From positions 11,367,223 to 11,431,222 of the forward strand of contig NC_041012.1 of NCBI RefSeq assembly GCF_004193775.1: DNA of 64,000 nt. The letters are read 5' to 3'. The number at the start of each line of letters is the position of its first letter. The stretch's first letter is position 1. Source of the stretch: Glycine soja (lineage: Eukaryota > Streptophyta > Magnoliopsida > Fabales > Fabaceae). The position numbers were made by a program, and so were the translations under genes. This document shows positions 12,182 through 25,326 of the stretch, in pieces. Under the pieces are notes generated by a model. It was not told the DNA's origin. It was given only the letters and a program-made list of their open reading frames with translations, and made no database searches.

Positions 12182-15100
12182 ATGTTAGATCTTAATCTCA
12201 ATGCGGAGTGGACCGATTCGTTTAGTAACGGTGAGTCGCCGTTACCGTTAGAGAAGTTTCCAGACGGTTTGAGGAACCAAATGGCCGAGTCAGGGACTTC
12301 GAATTCCTCCGTGGTGAATGCGGACGGGTCCAGTAACGGCGGCGGCGACGAGGACTCGGACTCCACACGAGCTGCTGATGACGTGTACACCACTTTCAAT
12401 TTCGATATCCTTAAAGTCGAAGGCGCGAACGGCTTCGTAACGAAGGAGCTCTTTCCGGTGATGAGTGAAGGAGCTAAAGGACACGCTACGTCGTCGTTTT
12501 CAGGGACGAATGGTTTCGTGGATCTCTCGTTCGATGGCGATGGAGGGAACACTAGTGAGATGAAGATGCTTCAGCCTCAGAATCAGAATCAGACTCAAAC
12601 GCGAACTCAGACACAGCAACCAGCGAAAAAGAGTAGGAGAGGACCGAGGTCTCGAAGCTCGCAATACAGAGGGGTTACTTTTTACAGAAGGACGGGAAGA
12701 TGGGAATCGCATATCTGGTTCGTGAATTTTTGTAGTGATATATGAAGTTATCTTTTTTTTTTTTTTTTATAGTTGCGTTTTCTTTCCTTTTAGGTCTTAC
12801 GGGGAAGGGAATATTAAGTTTGATTTTGGTGATACATGGTTGAATTGCATCTGACTTTTTGTTTTTTGGTCTATTTTTGTAATTATTTGGTGTAGGGATT
12901 GCGGGAAACAAGTCTATTTGGGTATGGATTTTTAATTTATGAATTTATGAATTTCAGTGTTTATTTTAGGGTACATAGTTTTTGTACTATCTGAAATCGT
13001 ATTCTATGGTTTACTATTTTAAGCATCTTTTGACAAAATTGGTATTTGAGCTTGTAGGTGGATTTGACACGGCTCATGCTGCTGCCAGGTAGAGCTTTGT
13101 GCTTATTTTGGTTTTTCTTGGTCGTAATTTTGGGTTTAAGAAACAGTCCCTATGTTTTTTTTTATTTTTTATTTTTGAGGATTTGATTCTTGTGTTCCTC
13201 AACTGACTTAAGTTTTCTTAATTAGAGCCTATGATCGAGCCGCTATTAAGTTCAGGGGAGTTGATGCTGATATCAATTTCAATCTGAGTGATTATGAGGA
13301 TGACCTTAAACAGGTTAGGAGAATCAGAAGCACTTTGTTGGATATGAAACTAGATGGTGCGTATGATTTATTTTTTCACCAGTTTCTTACTGTTGGACAG
13401 ATGCAGAATTTGTCCAAGGAGGAATTCGTACATATACTGCGTCGCCAAAGTACTGGTTTCTCAAGAGGAAGCTCTAAATACCGAGGAGTAACACTCCACA
13501 AGTGTGGCCGGTGGGAAGCTCGAATGGGACAATTTCTTGGCAAAAAGTGAGGACATATTTTTATATATCAACTTACGTAGTGATCTACTGTGGTTATGAA
13601 ATATTATGAATTTAAGCACCTATTGGGCTGCAAAGTGAAATTGGTTTCAGCTTAATTCTCAATGCATCTTTATGCTTTTTTCCATGTTTGGAGAAACATG
13701 TCTAAGATAGTAATATAGAGATGCGTTTTGGTTATAGAGATTGCAATGCTTTCATGCAGGTATATATATCTTGGACTATTCGACAGCGAAGTAGAAGCTG
13801 CAAGGTCCTAGTGATACATGAATTACATTCTACCCGCACTGAATTTATTTACATGAATTATCAAAGCTCATTAGGCTCCATCCAACACGTATCTCCCTTT
13901 TGATTTTCTGGAAATCAGGGCTTATGACAAGGCAGCTATCAAATGCAACGGAAGGGAAGCAGTGACCAACTTTGAGCCAAGTACTTATGAAGGAGAGCTG
14001 AAATCTGCAGCCATTAATGAAGGTAATACTTAATAGCAAATATGTTCTTCTACTCTTAATTTCTAAGTGATTTTCTGAATGAAAAGCGTTCATTTTGTGA
14101 AATCCGGTTTATATTTTTTTCAACACAGGAGGCAGTCAGAATCTTGATCTCAATTTGGGCATAGCAACCCCAGGACCTCCCAAAGAAAATTGGGGGCAAC
14201 TTCAGTTCCCCTCCTTCCCTTACAATACACATGGTGGAAGAAGTTCAATGGTATAATTGAAACTCATCTTCATTTATTTTAAGTTTCTTGTAAATTAAGC
14301 TGAATGAGGTGGATAGCACTTTTTATGCTCTCATGTTAGGGTGCGCTTGATTGATCGTTAATCGTTCAGTTCTATTTAACAGCAATGACCATAGAGATAT
14401 GGATTGACGTTAGAAGTGCATTAGAAAGTGGGAGACGAATAAAACAATGACACTTAATTTATAACATAACTCTTCATATCATGATAACTGTTGAGAATGC
14501 TTGTCTGGCTGTAACATTTTTGTAGCTTTCGTGGGTTTTCCTTGTAGCTAATTACAACCTGTATTCCTTTGATTTCCTTGATTTTTTGTGGAACTTTTGG
14601 TTTTTGGTATTGTTTTATCAACTCTAGATGTCATATATTAACATGGTTCTCTTTATCTGCAGATGGAAACCAATGTTAGTTCTGGAATTGGTAATCCATC
14701 TTTGAAAAGGATGGTTGCAACTGAAGATCGTCCTTCATTATGGAATGGCATGTCTCCTAATTTCTTTCCCAATGGGGTAATCCATTTGACCTTGATTGCT
14801 TGTTTCTTTATTGAGTACTTTATTTAAAACCTTCAGTTATTTCCTTGCTAGTGTCTTCAATTCCATTAGAATACTGAAGAATGCTTGACTTTTAAATGGG
14901 GTGCATACTTTACAGCAAAAGTTGATTTTTTTTTTTTTTTTTTTTATGTTCAGGAATTTACTGATTAACTTCTACGAGCTTTTGCTGTAATTTTTGTCAT
15001 TGGACAGTCAAGGGAATTGTCAGTATTTTGTTACACACTTAATATTTGTTCCATGTTATTCAATTTTTTAACAAAATGAATTGGTGCGATATGTGCCTCA

Positions 15101-15625
15101 AAAGCATTGCTCGGAACGGTCAATCTTTTTGATAATGCATGGTCTCTCTTATTTTCCCGGTCGGTAAAGCATGGCCATTATTATCAATAAAATAAGACAA
15201 TTATGTAGTATGACTCAAGTTTGAAAAGAAAGCCCATCACAGGATTGTGATAATATTTTCACTGAATATTCCACCACATTCATTTTATTTTTGTAGTCTA
15301 TCTAGAGGTTCCTGGTTATGTAACATAGAACTTGGAAGTGTAAACACAATTCTAAAGATTGTTAGTTATTTAGCAGGAAAGAGCAGAGAGAATCGGCGTT
15401 GATCCTTCAAACGGACTCCCCAACTGGGCGTGGCAAACACATGGCCAGGTCAATGCTACCCCAGTACCAACGTTCTCTGCTGCAGCATCATCAGGATTCT
15501 CAATTTCAGCTACCTTTCCATCGGCTGCCATCTTTCCAACAAGTTCTATGAACTCAATTCCCCAGAGTCTCTGTTTTACTTCATCCAGCATGCCTACCCG
15601 CAATGCATCTGAATATTATTACTAG
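12182..15625 (+). CDS. RAP2-7-like: AP2-family transcription factor, TOE1/RAP2-7 type (miR172-regulated)
   Basis: Nuclear DNA-binding protein of the euAP2 clade, whose members repress flowering and are switched off by miR172. Coding exons: 12182-12717, 12896-12921, 13058-13088, 13226-13313, 13401-13546, 13760-13804, 13919-14022, 14129-14250, 14663-14776, 15374-15625; 487 codons, frame kept at every junction. It opens MLDLNLN, an EAR-type repression motif, and has a second LDLNLG at about 331-336. A basic [12 protein letters not shown] stretch precedes two AP2 domains: R1 from about residue 160 ([18 protein letters not shown]) and R2 from about 252 ([18 protein letters not shown]), joined by the conserved [18 protein letters not shown] linker. 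The N-terminal signature ([24 protein letters not shown]) points to TOE1/RAP2-7 rather than AP2 itself. Target genes cannot be read from this sequence. The exact orthologue is inferred from memory. Confidence 0.93.
15480..15500 (+). promoter_or_regulatory. miR172 target site
   Basis: A 21-base site in the last coding exon, running CTGCAGCATC... to ...AGGATTCT, matches the canonical euAP2 miR172 target. It encodes the conserved A-A-A-S-S-G-F stretch at about residues 439-445. In this family miR172 acts by cleavage and translational repression. The match is read directly; that it works here is inference from the family. Confidence 0.93.
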
Positions 15626-16040
15626 GTTAAGCCCCCACAGGCACCACCATAGCTGATTTTGCAGTACAGATTAAAGACAAACTAAAACAAAAGTGTTTTC
15701 GGTCCAAATTCTTTTTATAATTCAGCCACTGATTGGTGTATACTGAGATTCGACACCTTATTGCTGTCTCTTGCTTAAACTATAATGCCCCATGTTTGGA
15801 TACATCATCTTTGAAGCAAATGCTATTTTTAGTGCACTAGCACAGCGATGTTTCTGTTTTCCTCAAATTTGTTGGCAGTCAAGATTCATGGTTTGCATGC
15901 CAATCTTGAGATTATAGGCCCTGATTGTGCATCCCAGTAAATGGGAGAAACGAAAGAGTATTTTTATTTTCTGTTTTAGGACTAAACCCGATTTGACGAA
16001 TACATTGGCTTATTTCTTCCTTCAATTGTATAAAACAACG
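15626..16040 (+). other. 3' untranslated region of the AP2-type gene (approximate)
   Basis: Less AT-rich transcribed-looking sequence after the TAG stop, without open frames. The 3' end is not determined; I stopped where composition returns to intergenic character. Confidence 0.4.
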
Positions 16041-19000
16041 GTCAATTCCCATGAGATTTGGGATCTCTTCACCTAGTATATAAACAGATTAATAAGGCAA
16101 AGACGGTAGATAGGGTTACAACAGTACCACTTGCAGCCGTTTCCAGAATGGCAGCTAACACTAACGTTACTGTTTTTTTTTTTTTTTTTTTTTCAGGGAA
16201 AACGAAACAGACCAAAGGAAAATAAATTTTTAGAATGGATAAAACTCTATACTTAAAGCAGGAAACTACACGTTTTCTTTTTCTTTACCTTCGTAATGGC
16301 AATTAGTTTCGTTGTTGGTTGATGGTGATACATGCCGACCCATCATATCAAAATAAAAAGGAGGGGAAGAAAAATTTAACTCTATGATTAGGGAGCCACC
16401 CTGCAACTTTGTAGCAACGAGGATCGGCCTCGTCCAATAACAATGCCAATGGGTGGCAAAAGTCACATTACACTTGTCTAGTTGTCATGCTACTAAATTT
16501 GTAGAGAAGTTTCATTCAAAATTGATAGCAATTACATGAGTGGAGCAGAGCAAACCTATGGAATTGGATAATGGATGTTACTATTCACATTCATATGCCA
16601 TCTCTCTCTCTGTTTTCGGGGGCCTACGGGTACAGGTGTTAAGGAGTTTGAGCCTTTGAGGAGACGGGAATGTTAGGTCACGACCGCGCAAACCTGAGGC
16701 ATGAGCCGTGTGAGGCAGGTCCATTATGGCACTTGTCAGAACAGAGTTTTTGTTTTATGTGTTTATGAGGTGGGGGACCAGCCCTTCTTCCTCTAGCTAA
16801 CTCCATTCACACGCCAGAGAATAGAGGTCCCTTGAACAATTTTCACAAATAACCATAAATATCTTGCTATGTATTTCAGCTTCAAGTTACGGTGCTAGCT
16901 AGAGAGTTTAAACTTTAAACCAAAAAGGGGAGAGAAAAAAAACCCTTATTAGAAAGCATCATTGTTCATTACTGTCCACCCGGTCAACCATTTTGCATAT
17001 GATAGTTTTTTGTCAACTAAGAGAGATGAGATTGAGAAGAGAGAGACTACACTAGTACGCTAAATCTTATCAATATATAATTTTTTTTCCTCTCCAATAA
17101 TATTGGTATGAAATTATCTTCATTAAAAGTAATAATAATAAATCTTTGTTAAAGAAATTGTATATAAAATGAATATTTCTTTTTGAGCATGATTTATTTT
17201 ATACTCAAATTATTAGGACATAAATTATATTTTGTATAATTAAGAGAGAAATTAAAAAAAAAGAAAATAAAAATATGAGTAGATTGATATGATGGAAAAA
17301 GATAAAAACAAAAAATAGTGGTGTAAATTAGTATTATAGGAATCTAATTTATTCGTTCAATCTAAACTTTCACTTTTTCCTATTATAGTTTAAAAACAAT
17401 CATCGTTATAATTTTTCTCAAATTTATTTCCATAAGTATCGTGGTTGTAAACTTGTAATAAATTTAGGCTCTGTTTTCTTCGGGTAAACAATTGCGGCTC
17501 TATTTGTTTTGAATTATTCTCAACGCCAAAAAGCTTTGCGCCTACAAAAATTTAATGCAAAGTTGAAAACAAACTATTTATATACGCAATGCAGAATGAA
17601 TTTCCTGAGTTCTTTTTAAGGACGCGTAATTTCTTTTAGGAGGAATATAAAAAAGTTAACAAATAAAATATGATTTATGGTCATTCATATGCGAATGGAT
17701 AATTGGATATGTTCTCGGAATGGGCAATTTATCCAAATGGTGACAATATTCTACTATTCTCCCACTTCTTCAATCTCTATGCTGCCAGTTCTGGCTGCTG
17801 ATAACCTAAGCTAACAAATCATGTCATTTTCATGAATGATAAATTCAATTTGCACCACAAGTTTATCTTTTCTTTATTCATTTAAAATACTGTATTTGAT
17901 ACTAGCTGTGAGTAAACCGTAAAATTTATATGAGATTCTTATCATCGTCTTTCTTCCTCTTGTTTTTTTTTTTTTTTGGTTTCCTGTACTGGTTTTGAGT
18001 AGGGTCTTTCAACATGTCTTCATTCGGTGAGTCGCAAGGAATTGTTTAGATAGAATTTTCAATAAATTGAATTTCTTTTATTTAACTTCTCAAAAAATTG
18101 TTTTTATCCGGAGGCAATCCACCAAATCACTCACAATCTTACTAGGGTGTCTAGGTTCCATACCAGTCATTAAGTTTTGGATTGCTTACCTTCATCTTCA
18201 TTATTGATTTTATTATTATGAATGGAATGATACTGATGTTTTTTTTGGTAAAAAAAAAGTTAATTTTAATATATGTATAAACTAATTTTAAATTGTGATA
18301 AGTTTAATTCTTTTTATCTTCTTATTTTATTTTTCAATAACTATTTATTAAGAAATTTATCTAAATGAGGCCTAAGTCTTATAGTGTGCTTGGATTCACA
18401 TTAAATGGTTTAGATTTATGTTGAAATACTAATATGATTTTATTTTAAATTGATACAACTTTAAATAGTTTTCAAATTAGATTAAAAAAAATTGTGCCCA
18501 ATTTTATTACTAACTTGCTTTTAAAATCCTTAAAAAAATCGTTTTTCAAATATAAATCATATCATTTTAAAATTAATTTAAATCAAAATTATTTTTGTAA
18601 AATCAATTTCATTCAAAACCAATTTTACAAACACTCACCCAAATTAAAATTTAATCAATTCTTAATAATACTTGCATACCATAAAACTATGTAATATTTA
18701 CTCCAGTCCAAGCTCTTCACTTATGGGCCTTTAAGCCTCTGTACAAGGAGCTAATTAAGAAATAAATAATGTGATGAAAAACCATGCAAGAATAACAATT
18801 CGATAGAAAAATAGAAATGTAAATGTAATAAAATGGAGAGCAAAATATGTTTTTAATTTTTGAAAACATAATTTAATATGGTTTTGATTCCACACTCACA
18901 TAAATATTAATTTTAGAACTCATCCTTATTTGACAAGTTCTTAGATATTCATATAGGGATCCTTTAGTCATACTTTTTTTTTGTGGTGATAATCCATTAA

Positions 19001-22000
19001 TCATACTTTAGTTAAGTAAAAGGGTTGTTTCACATCCTAATTATGAGTTATAACAATAAAGTTGTTATACAGTCGATTGATAATACTTCATGACGATTGA
19101 ACTTGAAAACGACTTCATAGTAGCTGTGCGACACAATTGCAAAAGCAAAAATGTTAAATGGCAAAAATAAGGAAATTGGATTATCATATCACTTTTGATT
19201 TTAAAATAAGTCAAGTCTTTAAGATCACATATGTTATTTATAAATGTAATTAAAGTTATAGATTATTGGACGGTATAGTCAAGGAAACTAATCGACACAT
19301 GCACAAATAAGGATAACCGCTCTAAGTTCTTCAAGTTTAGCAGTGCTTGGAAGACTATGAACTATCTAGTGAGGTGACTAACTGATACACATAGATAAGA
19401 ATAACTATCTTAGGTATATATGCTTTTCAAACTTAGTACTTGAAGGATTATGAATCTTTTGATTAGGAAGTCAACCGGCTAATGTTTTATACAAACTATT
19501 AAACTCATCTTAATGTATGGATATGAAAGGAGTCAAGTTCTAAAATGCTCATACTATTATTCTTAAATAAATATAAATATTTTTTATCCGTAAATATTAA
19601 TTATTAATATTGTTAGTTTTTATTAGTGAGAGAATTTAAATAAACAATTTTTTTCCATCACTAGATTAGTAAATATAAGCATCTAGATTTGTGTCCTATG
19701 TATCAGATATTCTTCTCCTCACTATAATTTTTTTTGTGTGTCCGAACCAATTTGCCATCCTAACTTGGACTTTCATAGCTCTTTGGTCCGTATTATTTAC
19801 TGAGCAAAGAAAACTGCACTGCTTTATTTGTTAGGTTTATAGTTGATCCGATTGTTAATTACATTAAAATCGTTGAGTATTTCTGAGCAAGCCTCTAACA
19901 TGTATTTTAACACGATACTTGCACAATTTCGGTTATTAAAGAGGTTATAGACTATTATTGCAAGGTGCATACATGTCCTGTGCATACTTCATTAAAAACA
20001 TCTAAAATGAGTGGCTCCGAGGAAGACACCCCAATTGGGTTAGGAATACAAGGACCACATATGTGTGGCGGGTGTTTGTTTCCCCATATTTGTTTGTCTG
20101 CAACTCAGTCCTATAATTGTTCCTATTGATGGGTACACAGTTACTTTTTATTTAGTAGTACTACCATTGGCATTTACCATTTAGCAACGCCAAGCGGGAG
20201 GGACCCCCAAAAATACCCAATCCAATGCTGTGAAGAGGGGAGACAGTGTTTCAGCCACCTCTAATAAATAAATATGGAATTCATCAAAAAGTATGAAAAA
20301 TAGTCTTTTATTTTATTTGTTATTATGTAATAGGTACAAAGGATTAATTAATTTAACTCGACGAGTATAATTCAATAAGTAATACATATTGATTTTATGG
20401 AAAAAAGACTAATGAATCTTATGTTTGGGGAGATTCGAGAGATTAGAAGCCACCACATAAGGAGATTTGACATCACACTCTAACTCAAAATCTTAAGACT
20501 CAGGTTTATGAGTTTTCTCCTCACTTGTATGGCGTTCAATCTTTCCACTTCTACCTGATGTGGGACTTCACCCCATACTTGTACTCACATCTTTCTTAAA
20601 AGCACTGTTGCTTTTACAAGCAGCCGATGGAATCACTTTCTTACAAAACTGAGGCAAGCAATTCCATAATAAAATTATGGCACTAAAGTTGCTGTTAGAT
20701 TCTCTAATAATCAAATATAGGATGATGCATTTAAAAAGAAAAAAAAATGTGTTTTTAGTGAAATTTAATATTTGCAAAACCGCGAAGCATATCGTATTTA
20801 ATCTCCTTGAGGAAGCTTGATAGTTCAGCCCATTGCCATCATTGTGGATAGTTGCAGGAGTCGAATCTGGCTAGCAAAAGGACATACAAAATCTCAAGAC
20901 ATGAAAATAAGCAGGACTAAGTAAGAACAGTGTGTTCTGTTTCATTGATTATTGTTTAGTGTTTTAAATATTTGACGCGGACATCTCTGAATAAAATTGT
21001 GTTACTTATAAAAATGAAGAAAAAATAAAATCATGCACGGGAATCAATTGATACATAATTGTTATATTTTAACTAATGATCTCAAGTCAAATATCTAATT
21101 ACATTAAATACTCACGTGAGATTTTTGTTATTTTTAATAATCTTACCTGACTCAAACAAGTAAGATTAGATTTAATGAAAAATATAAATGATTCTTACTA
21201 AAGAAAATTTATAATGGTTTAAATGTTATTCGATTTCATCCTTTAAAAAATATTTTGAATTTGAGTCTTGTGAATAAAAAAAAATTAATCAATAAAAAAA
21301 ATCTTACTCAAAGTGATTATTCAAACTTTTTAATAAAAATTAATCATTAATAAAATTAATAAATACTTTAAACCTATCGCTTAAGTAACATGAATAATTA
21401 CTTCACTCTTTCAAAAATTTATTAATTACTTGAGGACTTCTTGAAGGCTTTTTTGGTACATACTTTGTTTTGTGTACATCAACTTCTTGAAGTTTAAAAG
21501 AGTGGAATGTATAACTTCTAAAGAAAATTAAGTAGTAATTTTTTACTGGTTAGTGATTATTAAAACTTGACTAATAACTACGTTTTACTGCTCAAAACTT
21601 TTTTTTTCTACCCTTCAGTAACAGTGTCTACTAATACCACTATTTTAAGATGCATAAAAATATCATTATTTTAACAGAACGGCGAAAACAATAAATAAGG
21701 CAATGCGAAAAATTAATAAAATTGACAAATTTTCAAATTAGGTTAATTTTCAATATATATATATATATATTAAATAGAAATAGAGAAAGCAAATAAAATA
21801 ATAAATAATATAGTATCAATTTAAAAATAAAAAATATTTAAACATTTTAAAACCATTAGATTTAATTTATTAATTTTTCAATAGTCATTGTTTTAAAAGC
21901 TAAAAAAAAATTAGAATCATTAAATTTTTTATTAACCTGACAACAACCATTGATTTGATTCAATGTAATTTTTTTGTAAAAAATGCTTAAATATTTTAGA

Positions 22001-25000
22001 ACAATTACATTTTTTTTTATAATCTTACAACTCCCGTTGATTTCATGTTATACTTTTTAACTAATAATAATAATAATTTATAACATATTATTAATTAAGA
22101 TATGAATATAATTAATGTTAAATATGGATCATACAAAAATATATAGACATGCATAATAATTTATTATTTAATTTATATTCTAAAATATTAATGTAAAACA
22201 AAATTATATAATAAATAAAATGATACTACTTAATACTAAAATCATTAAAATTAATATTTAACTTAACGCTTGAGATTTGAATAAATTCAAATTGAAAATT
22301 TATTACATTACATCATTCATAATTAATTTTTAATGGAATTAAATATGACTATGTTTCTTTATATATTTATTAAATAGAATAAGTAGAAACTAATAAAATA
22401 AAAATATAACGTAGTCAAATAAATTTATGGTGTGTTAAAATAAAAAACATGTATCCCTATATATAATCACTTTACATATATAAAGACTATTTTCAAAATT
22501 ATGTTTTTAGTTGTTATTTAAGGATAATTAAAAGTTTATTATAACTTGCAGTCTATTATTTTTTTCTCTATTTATTTATCACTATCCATGCTCTTTTAGT
22601 TTGGACAAATCAGTTTATAACCCCTTTTAGTTTTGTGATTAATTAGTATAAACTCTCACTGTAAATTCGCTTTACACATGCGTACAATTATATTTAAGCT
22701 ATTAATCATGTCATTAAAATTATAAAATCTAAAATTATGGAAGTAATTCCATCATATTCAGGTCAATCAATCATACCTGTCTTTTTCCCTCAACCTAATA
22801 CTTCAAACATTCTCAACATTTAGCATGAGTAAGTTTATTAAAATGTTATAGTCTTAAGATAAAGCTCAACTGACCAAAATATGCCCAGGGCTATGATTGT
22901 GTTGTAACTATTTTTTAAAAGGTCTCGCAAAGACTTCAAAACTGCAAAGTCGTCTTGTCTTCTCGAACTCGAAGTCTCCTCACTTACAATTATATACGCC
23001 ACTTGACAGAATCAATAATATATGAAACTATTACACAATACAATATGTGGTCTAGAACAACTTTCATACCATAGGTTTTAAAATAAAATAAAAAAACATA
23101 GATAGCATATAAAGATTGATCAGGACTCGAGAATATATAATTTTTTTATATAAAAAAAATATGATATGGCGTGACTATATAATTTTAAATCATATAATAA
23201 TTTCTCTAATATATGATTCCTCCGGAGTGGATCACAAAACACCCCAAGGATGCGTCTGGTCAGATAATTTAGCATCAGATAATTTCACTACTTTACAAGC
23301 CATCAATCAAGGAGGATGGACTAACTATATTTTAGACAAATTTTGTTTCAAAACGGTCGACTTCTCAAAAGACACATAGGTTAATTAGTTAAAAATCAAA
23401 GTTTAAATATTTTTTTCGTGTAATTTTTTTCTCTCTTTATTCTTTACAAAATATATTTATTTTATTTTTCATTCTTAAAAAACTTTAGATAACTTTTAAA
23501 ACAATAAAAATATTTGAACAATAAAAAAATGTTATCTAAAATATTTTAAAAACAAAAAATAAAACAAACACATTTTAAAAAGAGTAAAACGATGAAAATT
23601 ATAAAAACATAAAAGATATTTAAGCTGCAATAAAATAATAGCTTACAAAAGAATAGAAACTGGACCTTGGAAAAATTTTAGAATATTCAAAATTTCCCAT
23701 AAATTTATTTCTCATTAAGTTATGATTAGCGGATAAGATCGTTCATCTTTCAAGTGGATATTACGAAATCTTTTTATAACAGGAATTACATTAATCTGAT
23801 CTACTATATTATAAAACAGACTAATTCAAAGGCTGTAAATGGTGGTGGATGGTGAACCCACTACAAATATAGTCGTCCACCTTAGAATCAGTCAATTTTA
23901 AAACAAAAGCAAACAACAATTTTTTTAACCATAATTCATGTTTTATATTAACGGAATGTTATATTTTATACTAAAAATATCAAATTAAAGAATTCTTGTT
24001 ATTAAAAACAAATTTTGCACTCTTCTTTTTGGAGGGTAAAAGGGAGGGGAATCAACACACTCACTCAGACCGCCATAAGTGACAGACTCAACAAAATAAT
24101 TACCACAAAATTATATGCAGAACGGCACACTAAAATGAATTGTGTATCCCAAAAATAAAGAAACCTTTTTAATAGAAGATTACATAATTGGTCTCATTCA
24201 ACAAATCCGAAATCAGCTCTAGAACAATAATGTCCTCAAACATTATTTCATACACACCTTTAGATTTTCAGCTGCACCAGAAAATGCTGAAAATTGACAG
24301 GCTTAATATGGGCATGCCCAACGTTAATCATAACAAGGCATGGGTCACGCCGTCCCTGCTGGTTATTCTGGTTTGAGAAACACTGAGAAAAACCAGAAAA
24401 CAGCTAAACAAGAACCAAACATTGGGGAACAAAGTCAAGGTAAAATACAGTGCACTTAGAAGCAGCAGAACTCGTGTCGCGGTGGAATATATTAAAAGAA
24501 AAACTTCCACAGAAAGAAAAGAAAAATTTAATATAACTATAAAATCATTGATTTAAAGTGAAAAAAAATTGGCCAGAAGCTATAACAGCGCAACGGTATT
24601 TCATTCATATCACAAGGATGATGGACCTTTCAAGTTATAAAGCGATCTATTTCATACCCCCATTATCAGAGTATCAAACTGTAGCATCTAAATCCATTTC
24701 AAAACAATTTCCCTTTACCAGTCGAATCAAACCTCTACTTCTACCCACAAGGGTAGTTAATCTAAAAGGTAAGTTACAAACAATAAATAACACCGATCTT
24801 GTTGTTTCCATGCTCTGTACTATGAGGGAAACACTAAGATCCACCTGCCAGTTTGATCACGTCAGCACTGACAGTTGATATCTTATAATCCCAGAACAGC
24901 TCACTTCTGCTAATCCAGAACTACAAAGAAAAGAGAGGGAAATGAGTGCACAATTACCAAAAAAACAAAACACCAATGTCATTCTTGACATGGAAAATAC

Positions 25001-25326
25001 GAAATCCAGTACAAAATGAATAAAGAAAACTTTTTTTTATATAAAATTTGTTTTGGCACAGGTAGGTAAAGACACACTTTCATGTGTATGCAAGATGGGC
25101 AATGACATATAAGCCAATTAAATCATGAAAACAGAGGAAGTTTACTAATTAGTAATTACCAACTGTAGCCATAAATTACACTTCTTGGGAGCTTCATCAT
25201 TAGGTAGCCCAATACACGCCAGCAAGAATCAGTTCCATCATCCTCAGCAACACAAAAAATTGTTTGTCCATTTCAGCTAGGTTTTACCATTTCCAACCAT
25301 ACAATGACAACATAACTAGCAAAAGG
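16041..25326. other. Intergenic region plus probable 3' UTR of the CNOT4-like gene
   Basis: No gene can be supported. A less AT-rich island at about 16590-16830 stands out, as does a smaller one near 20000-20240. Two degenerate copies of a module of about 100 bases lie at about 19276-19480. The segment nearest 25326 is probably the 3' untranslated region of the minus-strand gene, but I cannot place its end. Confidence 0.5.

Noticed and set aside
12136..12552. 138-codon minus-strand frame over TOE1-like exon 1
   Set aside because: Antisense shadow of a well-supported coding exon.
23116..23379. 87-codon plus-strand frame with a plausible-looking amino-acid mix in its second half
   Set aside because: No family recognised, no flanking exons, and its first half is translated AT-rich spacer.
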